From: an uncultured Clostridia bacterium
GTDB taxonomy: Bacteria; Bacillota; Clostridia; Christensenellales; Borkfalkiaceae
NCBI GenBank assembly: GCA_934271735.1
Contig: CAKQSB010000011.1
Span: forward strand, 1-64,000
Reading direction: 5' to 3'
Length of the DNA: 64,000 nt
This document shows positions 1-9,068 of the stretch, in pieces. The position numbers were made by a program, and so were the translations under genes. Under the pieces are notes generated by a model. That model did not search any database, was not told where the DNA came from, and saw only the letters and a list, made by a program, of their open reading frames with translations. Within the stretch, counting starts at the first letter, position 1, and each line of letters begins with the position of its first letter.

Positions 1-13
1 GCAATACGGGTGT

Positions 14-2845
14 TTGATTTGTATGAAGACTGAATTTTACGATTTTATTAAAATCGATAGAAACTATAGTTGCGGTCACGGAGATTTTTCGGCGGCAAAC
101 GGCGAATGTCTTACGGTGGAAGAAAGGATAGAGTTTCTCAAAGCCTATTCGGATTTTTTGGAAAAGAAAAACGGGTATGATATGCCCGAAAAAGCCGTTT
201 CGGACGAAGAGACGGAAAGGCTTGCGGCGGCTTTAAAATATAAAATCGCGCATAAAATAAGGAAAAGAATCCGCTTCGACGAAATGGCGACGGAAACTTA
301 CGAAAAACCCGAAAATTTCTCGAGTTGGCAGTTTTATCACGGCGTTTCGGAAAATAACGGCGAACTTACTTTTTCGGACGGAGTAATTCCGCCCGTGCCT
401 TGCGCCAAATACGAGTTTGAATGCGAAAAGTTAACGTCTTTCGCATTTTCGTTTGTTCTGCCCGAGGAATATATCGACGAAGAAAAGAAAAACGGAAAAG
501 TAATTCCGCTCACGACGGATACGGGGCGGATAATCGAATTACGCCGCGGCGTTACGGAAATACTGAAACTACAGATTTACCGTAACGGCGAAATTTACGC
601 GAGAGTAGGCTTGCCCGACCCTTATCATCATAGAAATTTCAAGCTCGGAGAATTTAAGGTTAACGAGCAAAACAGCGTGATAATCGACTTATACGAAGAC
701 TTTTACGAGGTGAAGTTTAACGGAACGCCCGCGGGAAGATTTGAACTTACAAACAAAGCCGTGCCGGACACGCTTTTTATCTCGGGCGGAATGCACCCCG
801 TTTGCAAGTGGAGTTTTAAACCCGAAAGCCTTACCGCGGACGGGAAAACGACGACGGATTTCTTTAAAGTCGCCGAGCCGAAAGAAAAAGGAAAACAAAA
901 TCTCGGAAGGGTTGAACTTCCTTTCAAAATCGGCGGGGCAAAAAATAAAGATAAAATCATCGAACTCACGAAAAAATTTGTGTACGACGGTGGAAAAGCC
1001 GCTTTGAATATCGGTTCGCTCGATCCTTGCGGAAAGGTTTATATAAACGGAAAATTCGCGTTTGAAACGGACGGATTTTTAAGAAGCGAAAAGGATATAA
1101 CTAAATTTTTGAAAACGGGCGAAAACGAATTGAAACTTCTTGTTTATCCCCGTTCGCCCGAAATAAATTATTCGTGGCATCGGAACAAAGATCCTTATAT
1201 CGCATGGCTTGCAAGAGACATTTATATAGATATTCTGCCTAAGGTTTATATCCGCGATTTGGTTGTGAAAACGGTCGGTATTTCGGGCAACAAAATTAAA
1301 GCGAAAATATCGTTCAAAACCGTTAATTTTAAAAAGGGTCTGAAAACGAAAATATATCTCGCGAAATCGCCTTGCGGAGAAGAGAAAGTCATCTTCGAGG
1401 GCGACGCGGCGGAGAGTTTTGAAACGGAAACCGAGTTCGGCGCGGATTTGTGGACGTGCGAAAATCCCGCTTTATACACCGTTCGGGTTGAACTTATCGA
1501 AAACGGCGACCCCGTCGACGATGAGATATGCGAAACGGGTTTTAGAATTATCGAACAGAAAAACGGAGATATTTTATTAAACGGCAAGAAGATTTTACTG
1601 AACGGCGCGTTGTGGATGCAGTTTTTGCCGCCTTACGAAAATATAGTTTTGTCGCATATCTGCCCGACGACGAAAGAAATCGTGTGGCAGGAGGCGATGA
1701 CAAAGGCTTTAAACGGCAACGTCGCTCGCTTTCATATGCTTGGTTACGGCAACAACGATCCGAGATTTGCCGAAGTGTGCGACCGTCTTGGCTTAATGAA
1801 TATCTGGACGACGCGGCTTATCGACTCCGCCGAAACGATTGACGTTAAAAACGGCTGGCGCGCGGGGAAAATTTACGCGGAACAGATGCAAGAGGTTATA
1901 AACCATCCGAGCATAATAATGTGGGAGGGCAGCAACGAGTTTCATTCTTCGCGCGCCGTACTCGATAAAATGTACGACGAATTCGTAAAAACCGTAAAAG
2001 CGGCGGACGACACGAGGCTTATCTGTCCGTGTTCGCACCTTTATTACGGCGGAGGACTTTACGGAAACAATGGGTTTTATTATCAGGACGACGGAAAATT
2101 CAATCAGGACTTCGAGCCTTGCGAAAGTTCGTTCGGTTGGAAGGATGAAAAGGTTGTAAGAAGTTCGCACAACTATGAAATTTTGCTCGGTTACGGCAAC
2201 AGGTGGGATATTTTCAGAGAACAAGCCTGGAAATCGCAGCCCGCGCTTTTCAAAAGCAAAGACCACGCGTATATAATTTCGGAATTCGCAATCGTCGGAA
2301 GGCAGGATAACCGCACGAAAGAAGCCGAAATCTACCATAAAGACGACTCTTACGAGCTTGCGGACGAAAAACGCGCGTTCGGCGAGGCTTACGAAAAACT
2401 TGATTTTAAACTCAGTCAGGCGTATCAGGCGCTTTGCGCGTATAACACCGTTAAATATATGCGTTATCTCGGCGCGGACGGGCTTATGTGGTGCTCTCTT
2501 TCGGGCGGCGCGAACGACGGAAGTTATATAAAACCGCCGATAGATTTTTACGGTTACAAAAAGCAAGCGTTTTATGCGCTCAAAGAGGGCTTTGCCGAAA
2601 CGATTTGTTTCGATAAAAAAGCAGAAGTCGCGTATAACGGCAGGTACGTTTGCGAGCCTGTATTAACGGGCGCGGAAAAAGGGAAAACTTACAACGTTAA
2701 AATAGAGATTAAAAATCAATCGGGCGAGGTTGTCTGCGAGAAAACAACGACCGTGAAAGCAACGGCGTTTACCTTCGATCTCGAACCGTTCGCGGTTGAT
2801 TTAAAGGACGGGTATTATTCCGTAGAATACTTAGTGGAGGCGTGA
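14..2845 (+). CDS. Glycoside hydrolase family 2 protein, probably a uronide-releasing exo-glycosidase
   Basis: About 940 residues with the GH2 layout: N-terminal sugar-binding jelly-roll (to ~residue 400), an Ig-like middle domain, then a TIM barrel. The barrel carries NHPSIIMWEGSNEFH near residue 630, whose Glu in SNE (~642) fits the acid/base, and IISEFAI near 757, whose Glu fits the nucleophile. No signal peptide is seen, so it probably acts in the cytoplasm on imported oligosaccharides. The next gene starts one base after its stop, and the two downstream genes degrade tagaturonate/altronate, so release of a uronic acid is an inference; substrate cannot be read from sequence. The frame is open to the window edge. 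TTG at 14 and ATG at 23 are both possible, neither has a clear ribosome binding site, and the true start may lie upstream. Confidence 0.85.
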   Translation: MICMKTEFYDFIKIDRNYSCGHGDFSAANGECLTVEERIEFLKAYSDFLEKKNGYDMPEKAVSDEETERLAAALKYKIAHKIRKRIRFDEMATETYEKPENFSSWQFYHGVSENNGELTFSDGVIPPVPCAKYEFECEKLTSFAFSFVLPEEYIDEEKKNGKVIPLTTDTGRIIELRRGVTEILKLQIYRNGEIYARVGLPDPYHHRNFKLGEFKVNEQNSVIIDLYEDFYEVKFNGTPAGRFELTNKAVPDTLFISGGMHPVCKWSFKPESLTADGKTTTDFFKVAEPKEKGKQNLGRVELPFKIGGAKNKDKIIELTKKFVYDGGKAALNIGSLDPCGKVYINGKFAFETDGFLRSEKDITKFLKTGENELKLLVYPRSPEINYSWHRNKDPYIAWLARDIYIDILPKVYIRDLVVKTVGISGNKIKAKISFKTVNFKKGLKTKIYLAKSPCGEEKVIFEGDAAESFETETEFGADLWTCENPALYTVRVELIENGDPVDDEICETGFRIIEQKNGDILLNGKKILLNGALWMQFLPPYENIVLSHICPTTKEIVWQEAMTKALNGNVARFHMLGYGNNDPRFAEVCDRLGLMNIWTTRLIDSAETIDVKNGWRAGKIYAEQMQEVINHPSIIMWEGSNEFHSSRAVLDKMYDEFVKTVKAADDTRLICPCSHLYYGGGLYGNNGFYYQDDGKFNQDFEPCESSFGWKDEKVVRSSHNYEILLGYGNRWDIFREQAWKSQPALFKSKDHAYIISEFAIVGRQDNRTKEAEIYHKDDSYELADEKRAFGEAYEKLDFKLSQAYQALCAYNTVKYMRYLGADGLMWCSLSGGANDGSYIKPPIDFYGYKKQAFYALKEGFAETICFDKKAEVAYNGRYVCEPVLTGAEKGKTYNVKIEIKNQSGEVVCEKTTTVKATAFTFDLEPFAVDLKDGYYSVEYLVEA

Positions 2846-2846
2846 T

Positions 2847-4229
2847 ATGGTAAAAGTGTTGCAATTCGGCGAGGGGAATTTTTTGAGAACCTTCGCGGAC
2901 GCGTATTTCGATACGCTTTGTAAAGAGGGCGCGGGCGAATACGAAGTAAATATCGTAAAACCCATAACGTTCGGCAATCTTGATAAATTCAAGGCGCAAA
3001 ATAATAAATATCATATTGTTTTACGCGGAGTTAAGGACGGAAAAGAAGTCGAGGACGTTTATAAAATCGACGTTTTAAACTCCGTTATTTCGCCTTTTGA
3101 GGATTATGAGAAATATCTTTCGCTCGCAAAGGACAAAGACCTGAAAATAATCGTTTCTAACACCACCGAGGCGGGAATTTGTTTTAACGCCGAGGACGAT
3201 TTTAACGGTTTCGAGAATATAACTTACCCCGCAAAACTTACGAAATTTTTGTTTGAAAGGTTTAATGCCGGTCTTGGCGGCGTATATCTTATGCCCGTCG
3301 AACTTATAGATAATAACGCCGACGAGTTGTACGCTTGCGTGAATAAATACATAGATTTATGGCAACTTCCCGAAGCTTTCAAAAAGTGGAACGACAGCGA
3401 AAATTATTATTGCAACACGCTCGTTGATCGCATAGTTTCGGGATATCCCAAGGACGAAGAAACCAAAGAGCATTTGTTCAAGCTTATCGGCGAAAAGGAC
3501 GAACTCGTTTCGATAGGCGAGCCGTTCGGGCTTTGGGCTGTCGAAAACAAGGGCGAAATATGCAAGTATATAAAGGACGGCAAGCATAATATCGAGGTTG
3601 TTTTAACTAACGATATCAAATATTACAAGAAAAGAAAGGTAAGGGTTTTAAACGGCAGTCATACCAATTTAGTACCCGTCGGTCTTTGGCTCGGAAAGGT
3701 CACCGTTTACGACTGCATGACGGATAAGTCCCTCTATAAGTTCGTTAACGACACTTTAACGAGTGAAATAATACCGTTCGTTTCCGACGACATTGCGGCT
3801 ACTACGGCTTTTGCGGACAGCGTGAAAGAGAGGTTTTTCAATCCGTACTTAAACCACCAACTTACGAGCATCGCTTTAAATTCAATATCGAAATGGAAAG
3901 CGAGAGATCTTCCGTCGTTCAAAGATTATTACGAAAAGTACGGCAAGATCCCCGAGAACTTAACCAAAGGTTTCGCGTGCCTTATGGCAATGTATAAGAT
4001 TACGGCAAAAGGCGAAGACGGAAAATACTATGCAAAACTCCCGAGCCGCACAATTGAAATGAAAGACGACGAAAAGTATCTCGGATACTTTGCAAACGGC
4101 GGCTGCGTGATTAAATTTATGCAGGACGAGTCGGTCTGGGGCGAAGATTTAACAAAATACGAAGGCTTTGCCGCGGCGGTTAAAACGATAGTGAAAAAGC
4201 TCAGAAGCGGCGATACGGAAATTTTATGA
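2847..4229 (+). CDS. uxaB: Tagaturonate reductase (altronate oxidoreductase)
   Basis: 460 residues of the polyol/mannitol dehydrogenase superfamily. The N-terminus VLQFGEGNFLRTF is the Rossmann nucleotide-binding strand and loop of the UxaB subgroup, and KVRVLNGSHTNLVP (~residues 268-281) is the conserved catalytic region. The family reduces D-tagaturonate to D-altronate with NADH in galacturonate breakdown. GGAGG precedes the ATG and overlaps the end of the upstream hydrolase gene; its own stop overlaps the start of uxaA, so the three are one translationally coupled operon. Length is close to the usual ~480. Confidence 0.93.
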   Translation: MVKVLQFGEGNFLRTFADAYFDTLCKEGAGEYEVNIVKPITFGNLDKFKAQNNKYHIVLRGVKDGKEVEDVYKIDVLNSVISPFEDYEKYLSLAKDKDLKIIVSNTTEAGICFNAEDDFNGFENITYPAKLTKFLFERFNAGLGGVYLMPVELIDNNADELYACVNKYIDLWQLPEAFKKWNDSENYYCNTLVDRIVSGYPKDEETKEHLFKLIGEKDELVSIGEPFGLWAVENKGEICKYIKDGKHNIEVVLTNDIKYYKKRKVRVLNGSHTNLVPVGLWLGKVTVYDCMTDKSLYKFVNDTLTSEIIPFVSDDIAATTAFADSVKERFFNPYLNHQLTSIALNSISKWKARDLPSFKDYYEKYGKIPENLTKGFACLMAMYKITAKGEDGKYYAKLPSRTIEMKDDEKYLGYFANGGCVIKFMQDESVWGEDLTKYEGFAAAVKTIVKKLRSGDTEIL

Positions 4230-5632
4230 AGGATTATGTTGTCATAAACGAAAAAGATAACGTGGGCGTAAGGCTCACCGCAACGGATAAAATTCCCGCG
4301 GGGCATAAGTTCGCGTTGCGGGATATTGCCGCGGGCGAATACGTTATAAAATACGGCGAAATCATCGGCAAAGCAACCGAAAACATAAAACAAGGCGAAT
4401 GGGTGCATACGCATAACGTAAAATCGCACTTAAACGAAAGCGTGGAGTATGAGTATAACCCGAACTACCCCGAAACGGTAATAAAAACGGGCGCGACGTT
4501 CAAAGGTTTCAAACGCAAAAACGGACGCGCGGGGATAAGAAACGAAATATATATTATTCCCACGGTAGGTTGTGTAAACGACGTGTGCCGTCGGCTCGAA
4601 AATTTGGCAAAACCGTTCGTTAAAGGTGTTATAGACGGACTTTTCGCGCTTAATCATCAGTTCGGCTGTTCTCAACTCGGCGAGGATAACGAAAATATTA
4701 AGAAGTTTTTATGCAGCGTTGCGCTTAACCCGAACGCGAGTTTCGTGCTGTTCGTGGGGCTTGGCTGCGAGAACAACGGGCTTGACGGAATAAAGGAATA
4801 TCTGAAACCGTATAACCGGGATAATATCGCGTATTTCAATTGTCAGGACGTGGACGACGAAATAGAATACGGACTTGAAATACTTAAAGGCTTTTGCGAA
4901 AAGGCAAGCAAACTTAAACGCGAGAATGTACCCGTAAGCGAACTTTGCATAGGTCTTAAATGCGGCGGAAGCGACGGTTTTTCGGGGCTTACGGCTAATC
5001 CGCTCGTAGGTAAAATTACGGATAAAATCGTGGAAGAGGGCGGCTCGGCGATACTTACGGAAGTACCCGAAATGTTCGGAGCGGAACAACTTTTGATGAA
5101 TAAATGCGAAAGCCGCGAGGTATACGAAAAATACCGCGAAATGATAGTGAACTTCAAAAAATTCTATACTGATAACGGCTTTCCCGTGTACGAAAACCCA
5201 AGTCCCGGCAACAAAAAAGGCGGCATAACAACTTTGGAAGAAAAATCGCTCGGCTGCATTGAAAAGGCGGGAAGTACGAAAATCGTGGACGTGCTTTCTT
5301 ACGGCGAACAGGTCAAAAAACAGGGCGTTTCTACATTGAACGCACCCGGAAACGACCTTATAGCGGCAACGGCTCTTGCCGCAAGCGGTTGTCAGATAGT
5401 TCTTTTCACCACGGGCAGAGGCACTCCTTTTTCCACTTTCGTGCCGACGTTCAAAATTTCGACGAATGATTTTCTTGCGGAGAAAAAACAAAACTGGATC
5501 GATTTCAATGCGTACAAAATGGACGAAAAAGCCCTCTATAAGTCGATTATCGCGGCGATTAACGGTGAAACGAAGTGTAAGAGCGAAGATATAAGAGAGA
5601 TAGCCTTTTACAAAACCGGCGTCACGCTGTGA
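4226..5632 (+). CDS. uxaA: Altronate dehydratase (altronate hydrolase)
   Basis: 468 residues. The first ~70 form the SAF domain with the HTHN motif; the remainder is the D-galactarate dehydratase/altronate hydrolase domain, including RNGRAGIRNEIYIIPTVGC, NHQFGCSQ, LKCGGSDGFSGLTANP and an NAPGNDLIAATALAASGCQ-type C-terminal motif. It removes water from D-altronate to give 2-keto-3-deoxygluconate, the step after UxaB. ATG overlaps the uxaB stop by four bases. The final codons lie inside a 26-bp near-perfect tandem duplication that continues into the broken uxaC. Kdg kinase and aldolase genes are not in the window. Confidence 0.94.
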   Translation: MKDYVVINEKDNVGVRLTATDKIPAGHKFALRDIAAGEYVIKYGEIIGKATENIKQGEWVHTHNVKSHLNESVEYEYNPNYPETVIKTGATFKGFKRKNGRAGIRNEIYIIPTVGCVNDVCRRLENLAKPFVKGVIDGLFALNHQFGCSQLGEDNENIKKFLCSVALNPNASFVLFVGLGCENNGLDGIKEYLKPYNRDNIAYFNCQDVDDEIEYGLEILKGFCEKASKLKRENVPVSELCIGLKCGGSDGFSGLTANPLVGKITDKIVEEGGSAILTEVPEMFGAEQLLMNKCESREVYEKYREMIVNFKKFYTDNGFPVYENPSPGNKKGGITTLEEKSLGCIEKAGSTKIVDVLSYGEQVKKQGVSTLNAPGNDLIAATALAASGCQIVLFTTGRGTPFSTFVPTFKISTNDFLAEKKQNWIDFNAYKMDEKALYKSIIAAINGETKCKSEDIREIAFYKTGVTL

Positions 5633-5671
5633 GTTTTATAAAGGGCGTTACGCTGTGAGTGACATAAATGG
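5620..5671 (+). repeat. 26-bp tandem duplication across the uxaA stop and uxaC start
   Basis: Bases 5620-5645 and 5646-5671 agree at 21 of 26 positions, sharing the core ACGCTGTGAGT. The first copy holds the uxaA stop codon, the second the GTG start of the truncated uxaC. This looks like an old slippage duplication at the gene junction. Confidence 0.7.
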
Positions 5672-5858
5672 CGAGTTCCTTTTTGAAAACGAAACGGCGG
5701 TAAAACTTTACGAAACTTACGCAAAGGGTATGCCTATTTTCGGCTATCATTGCCAAACAAGCAAGTTGTTTAACTTGCTTTTTTTATGCTTTAAATTCCG
5801 CAAATGTCCGAAACGGAAAAAAGACAAAGCCGTTACGGCAAAAACCGTAGCGGCGTAA
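5655..5858 (+). pseudogene. uxaC: Truncated glucuronate/galacturonate isomerase remnant (uxaC)
   Basis: The frame from GTG 5655 begins MSDINGEFLFENETAVKLY and continues ETYAKGMPIFGYHCQ, which lines up with the first ~40 residues of UxaC isomerases, where the family has FLL-NETA-LYH-YAKDMPI-DYHCHL. Similarity stops near base 5755, immediately before a strong terminator; the remaining codons to 5858 read through the hairpin and look like noise. Full UxaC is ~470 residues. The metal-binding HCH is HCQ here, so the fragment cannot be active. Position directly after uxaA fits a former uxaB-uxaA-uxaC operon. A functional isomerase would have to be encoded elsewhere. Confidence 0.72.
5759..5786 (+). 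terminator. Rho-independent terminator ending the uxa operon
   Basis: Perfect 9-bp stem (AAGCAAGTT with AACTTGCTT), 4-base loop, followed by a run of T. It sits inside the residual uxaC frame, which suggests that a deletion joined the 5' end of uxaC to its original or a new terminator. Confidence 0.85.
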
Positions 5859-5983
5859 GTTAAAATATTTCGTTGACGGATTTTATACACGGATTGACAG
5901 GGAGATGTTTTAAATTTCCTGTAATCAACGTTACGTTACAAGTTTTTGCAACCTTGTAGATTTTTTTATCCGATTCATCCTCG

Positions 5984-6035
5984 TCTCGTGGGCGGATAGC
6001 GTATTTTTATCTCGTGGGCGGATAGCGTATTTTTA
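5984..6035. repeat. 26-bp perfect tandem repeat, two copies
   Basis: Bases 5984-6009 are repeated exactly at 6010-6035 (core TCTCGTGGGCGGATAGCG). It lies between the convergent uxaC remnant and ychF ends. The rest of 5860-6050 shows no gene. Confidence 0.9.
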
Positions 6036-6049
6036 TTACTAAAAAACGA

Positions 6050-7147
6050 TTAAACGTTGAAACGGAAGAGAACCACGTCGCCGTCTTTCATAACGTAATC
6101 TTTTCCTTCGGAACGAACTTTTCCGAGTTCTTTTGCTTTCGTGTAACTTCCGAGTTCGACTAAAAGTTCCCAGTCGATACATTCGGCTCTTATGAAGCCT
6201 TTTTCGAAATCGCTGTGGATTTTGCCTGCCGCCTGCGGAGCTTTCGTACCCTCTTTTATCGTCCAGGCTCTCGTTTCGTCCTCGCCAGAAGTCAGAAAGC
6301 TGATAAGCCCGAGGAGTTTATACGAGGCTTTGACAAGGCGGTTAAGTCCGCTCTCTTTAAGCCCGAGATCCTCGAGGAAAACAGCCGCTTCGTCAGGAGG
6401 AAGTTCGGAGATTTCCTCTTCCGTTCTCGCGCAGATAACGAGCGTTTCGCTGCCTTCTTTTTTAGCGTAATCGGCAACTTGTTTCGCAAGCGGAATATCG
6501 TCGAGTTCCTTGCCCATATCGGCTTCGGAAACGTTTGCGGCATAAATAACTGGTTTGGAAGAGAGGAGGAAAAGTCCGTCGACGTACTTTTGTTCCTCGT
6601 CGGTAAGTTCGAGACCTCTCACGGGGAGTTCGGCTTCGAGCCTATCGAGAACCTTTTTAAGGATATCTGATTCGATTTTATACTTTTTATCTCCCGATTT
6701 AATCATTCCGAACGCCTTATCGTAACGTTTCTGAACGGTTTCGATATCGGCAAGGATAAGTTCGAGGTTGATTATGCCTATATCTCTTATCGGGTCGACT
6801 GTGTTTTCTACGTGCGTAACGTTTTCGTCCTCGAAACATCTTACGACGTGAACGATTGCGTCGACCTCTCTTATATGCGAAAGGAATTTGTTTCCGAGAC
6901 CTTCGCCTTTGGACGCGCCCTTAACAAGCCCCGCGATATCTACGAATTCGATGCTTGCGGGCGTTACTTTTTTACTGTTGTACAAAGCGGCGAGCTTGGG
7001 AAGTCTCTCGTCGGGAACGGCAACGACGCCGACGTTCGGTTCGATCGTGCAGAACGGGAAGTTCGCGGCCTGCGCGCCCGCGTGCGTGATTGCGTTGAAA
7101 AGCGTGGATTTGCCTACGTTCGGCAGTCCTACAACTCCTAATTTCAT
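6050..7147 (-). CDS. ychF: Redox-regulated ATPase YchF (Obg-like)
   Basis: 365 residues, the standard length. P-loop GLPNVGKST at residues 7-15, switch DIAGLVKGASKGEGLGN near 70, and NVSE in place of the GTPase NKxD motif, which is the basis of the family's ATP preference. A helical domain and a C-terminal TGS domain ending in DGDVVLFRFNV follow. It binds ribosomes and is implicated in stress and translation control. The ATG has AGGAGAT just upstream, and that Shine-Dalgarno directly continues one arm of a REP-like palindrome. Monocistronic, with its own promoter. Confidence 0.97.
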   Translation of the reverse strand: MKLGVVGLPNVGKSTLFNAITHAGAQAANFPFCTIEPNVGVVAVPDERLPKLAALYNSKKVTPASIEFVDIAGLVKGASKGEGLGNKFLSHIREVDAIVHVVRCFEDENVTHVENTVDPIRDIGIINLELILADIETVQKRYDKAFGMIKSGDKKYKIESDILKKVLDRLEAELPVRGLELTDEEQKYVDGLFLLSSKPVIYAANVSEADMGKELDDIPLAKQVADYAKKEGSETLVICARTEEEISELPPDEAAVFLEDLGLKESGLNRLVKASYKLLGLISFLTSGEDETRAWTIKEGTKAPQAAGKIHSDFEKGFIRAECIDWELLVELGSYTKAKELGKVRSEGKDYVMKDGDVVLFRFNV

Positions 7148-7158
7148 AATTTATCTCC

Positions 7159-7187
7159 TTAGCCACACGCGAATCGCCTGTGGTAGC
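7159..7187 (-). repeat. REP-like palindrome, copy A, abutting the ychF ribosome binding site
   Basis: Read on the minus strand, CCACAGGCG, a short loop, then CGCGTGTGG form a near-perfect hairpin, followed by CTAAGGAG, the ychF Shine-Dalgarno. It is related to the copies at 16648, 18232 and 34638. Confidence 0.6.
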
Positions 7188-7263
7188 CGTCGGCGCGGAA
7201 AAAATCGCTCTCGCCGCCGCGACTTTAATGGGCAAAGCCCCTTTTTTTTAATTTCACGATAAA

Positions 7264-7292
7264 TTATACCGCAAATTGCAAAAATATTCAAT
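7264..7292 (-). promoter_or_regulatory. Promoter for ychF
   Basis: On the minus strand TTGAAT (7287-7292), 17 bp, TATAAT (7264-7269). The predicted leader is ~110 nt and includes the palindrome in front of the start. Confidence 0.65.
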
Positions 7293-7367
7293 TCTTTTGT
7301 TGCGGTATTTTGCTTTTTATGCTAAAATTTAAGCGATTGACGCATTAAATAATTAAGGAATATAAAA

Positions 7368-9065
7368 ATGGATTACAAAAAACATATTGCGGAAAAGCTT
7401 TCCGCCTGCGGCGTAGACAAGGACGAAATAGAAGCGGCGATAGCCGTTCCGCCGGACAATAAAATGGGCGATTACGCTCTTCCGTGCTTCAAATTCGCGA
7501 AAGCGATGAGAAAATCCCCCGTGGCGATTGCCGAGGAGCTTAAAAACCTTTTCACCACCGACGAAACGATAAAAGAAGTCGAGGCGGTGAACGGTTATCT
7601 TAATTTCAAGGTGAACAGAACCGCGCTCGTTAAAGAAACTCTGGACGAAATCGCCGAAAAAGGCGCAAAGTTCGGGTCTTCGGATATGGGTAACGGCAAA
7701 ACGATCTGCATCGATTATTCTTCGGTAAATATCGCGAAGCCCTTCCATATCGGGCATCTTTCCACAACGGTTATCGGCGGCGCGTTGTACCGTATTTTCA
7801 AATTCCTCGGCTATAATACCGTCGGCATAAACCACCTCGGCGATTACGGAACGCAGTTCGGCAAGCTTATTTACGCTTATAAGCACTGGGGTTCGGAAAA
7901 AGCCGTGGAAGAGGGCGGAGTTAAGGAGCTTACCCGCCTTTACGTCCGTTATCATAAGGAAAGCGAAGAAAATCCCGCTATGGACGACGAGGCGAGAAGT
8001 TATTTCAAGCTTATCGAAAACGGCGACGAGGAGTGCGTAAGGCTTTTCAATCTTTTTAAGGAAATAACCCTTAAAGAAGTGTCGAAAATTTACGACGAAC
8101 TCGATATTAAATTCGATTCTTACGCGGGTGAAAGTTTTTATAACGACAAAATGCAGCCCGTTATAGACGAGCTTAAAGAAAAAGGCCTTTTAACGCTCAG
8201 CGAGGGCGCGCAGATTGTCGACCTCGAAAAATACGGTATGCCGCCGTGCATAATTTTAAGGTCGGACGGCGCTTCGCTTTACGCAACGCGTGACCTTGCC
8301 GCCGCATGCTATCGTAAAGAACATTACAATTTCGATAAGTGCCTTTACGTCGTGGCGTATCAGCAAAACCTTCACTTCAGGCAGATTTTCAAGGTTTTAG
8401 AGCTTATGGGCAAACCCTGGGCGAAAGATCTTATTCACGTGGCTTACGGAATGGTTTCTTTACTCGACGAAAACGGAAATCAGGTCGCTATGAGTACGAG
8501 AAACGGCACGGTCGTTCTCCTTGAGGACGTTCTGAAAAAGTGCCACGAGAAGTGCCTTGAAATCATAGAGCAGAAAAACCCCGACCTCGAGGATAAGGAA
8601 AATATCGCGAGACAGGTCGGAACGGGCGCGGTCGTTTTCGGCGCGCTTTCCAACAGCAAGATAAAAGATATCGCGTTCAGCTATTCCAAAATCCTTAATT
8701 TCGACGGCGAAACCGGACCTTACGTTCAGTACACCGCCGCGAGAATAAAGAGCGTTTTAAGAAAGGGCGGAAAAGGCGGCAGTTACGAGATAAAGGAAAT
8801 CAACGAGGACGAATATAAACTTGTTTCTCTTCTTTCGACCTTCCCCGACGTCGTTAAAGCGGCGGCGGAAAAACTCGAGCCGTTCTTTATCACGCGTTAC
8901 GCGATAGACGTCGCTTCGGCGTTCAATAAATTCTATTTCGACCATAAAATTATCGGCGAAGACGAGAACACGACTAATTTCAGACTTGCGATTTGCTCTT
9001 CCGCGCTCACGGTGATAACGTCCGCGCTCACGCTTTTGGGCATAAAAGTTCCGGAGAGAATGTAA
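7368..9065 (+). CDS. argS: Arginyl-tRNA synthetase
   Basis: 565 residues, class I synthetase. N-terminal ArgS-specific domain to ~105, then the catalytic core with DYSSVNIAKPFHIGHLSTT, containing the HIGH signature, and AMSTRNGTVV at the position of the KMSKS loop, degenerate as is common in ArgS. A C-terminal DALR anticodon-binding domain ends in LLGIKVPERM, the typical ArgS tail. It charges tRNA-Arg. AAGGA precedes the ATG. The next gene begins three bases after its stop, so a two-gene operon is likely. Confidence 0.97.
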   Translation: MDYKKHIAEKLSACGVDKDEIEAAIAVPPDNKMGDYALPCFKFAKAMRKSPVAIAEELKNLFTTDETIKEVEAVNGYLNFKVNRTALVKETLDEIAEKGAKFGSSDMGNGKTICIDYSSVNIAKPFHIGHLSTTVIGGALYRIFKFLGYNTVGINHLGDYGTQFGKLIYAYKHWGSEKAVEEGGVKELTRLYVRYHKESEENPAMDDEARSYFKLIENGDEECVRLFNLFKEITLKEVSKIYDELDIKFDSYAGESFYNDKMQPVIDELKEKGLLTLSEGAQIVDLEKYGMPPCIILRSDGASLYATRDLAAACYRKEHYNFDKCLYVVAYQQNLHFRQIFKVLELMGKPWAKDLIHVAYGMVSLLDENGNQVAMSTRNGTVVLLEDVLKKCHEKCLEIIEQKNPDLEDKENIARQVGTGAVVFGALSNSKIKDIAFSYSKILNFDGETGPYVQYTAARIKSVLRKGGKGGSYEIKEINEDEYKLVSLLSTFPDVVKAAAEKLEPFFITRYAIDVASAFNKFYFDHKIIGEDENTTNFRLAICSSALTVITSALTLLGIKVPERM

Positions 9066-9068
9066 AAT

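Noticed and set aside
1793..2566. 257-codon open frame on the minus strand inside the GH2 gene
   Set aside because: Antisense shadow of a well-supported enzyme; Arg/Val/Phe-rich composition, no ribosome binding site, no domain.
4709..5491. 260-codon minus-strand frame across uxaA
   Set aside because: Mirror of the uxaA coding strand; low-complexity Phe/Arg composition and no start signal.
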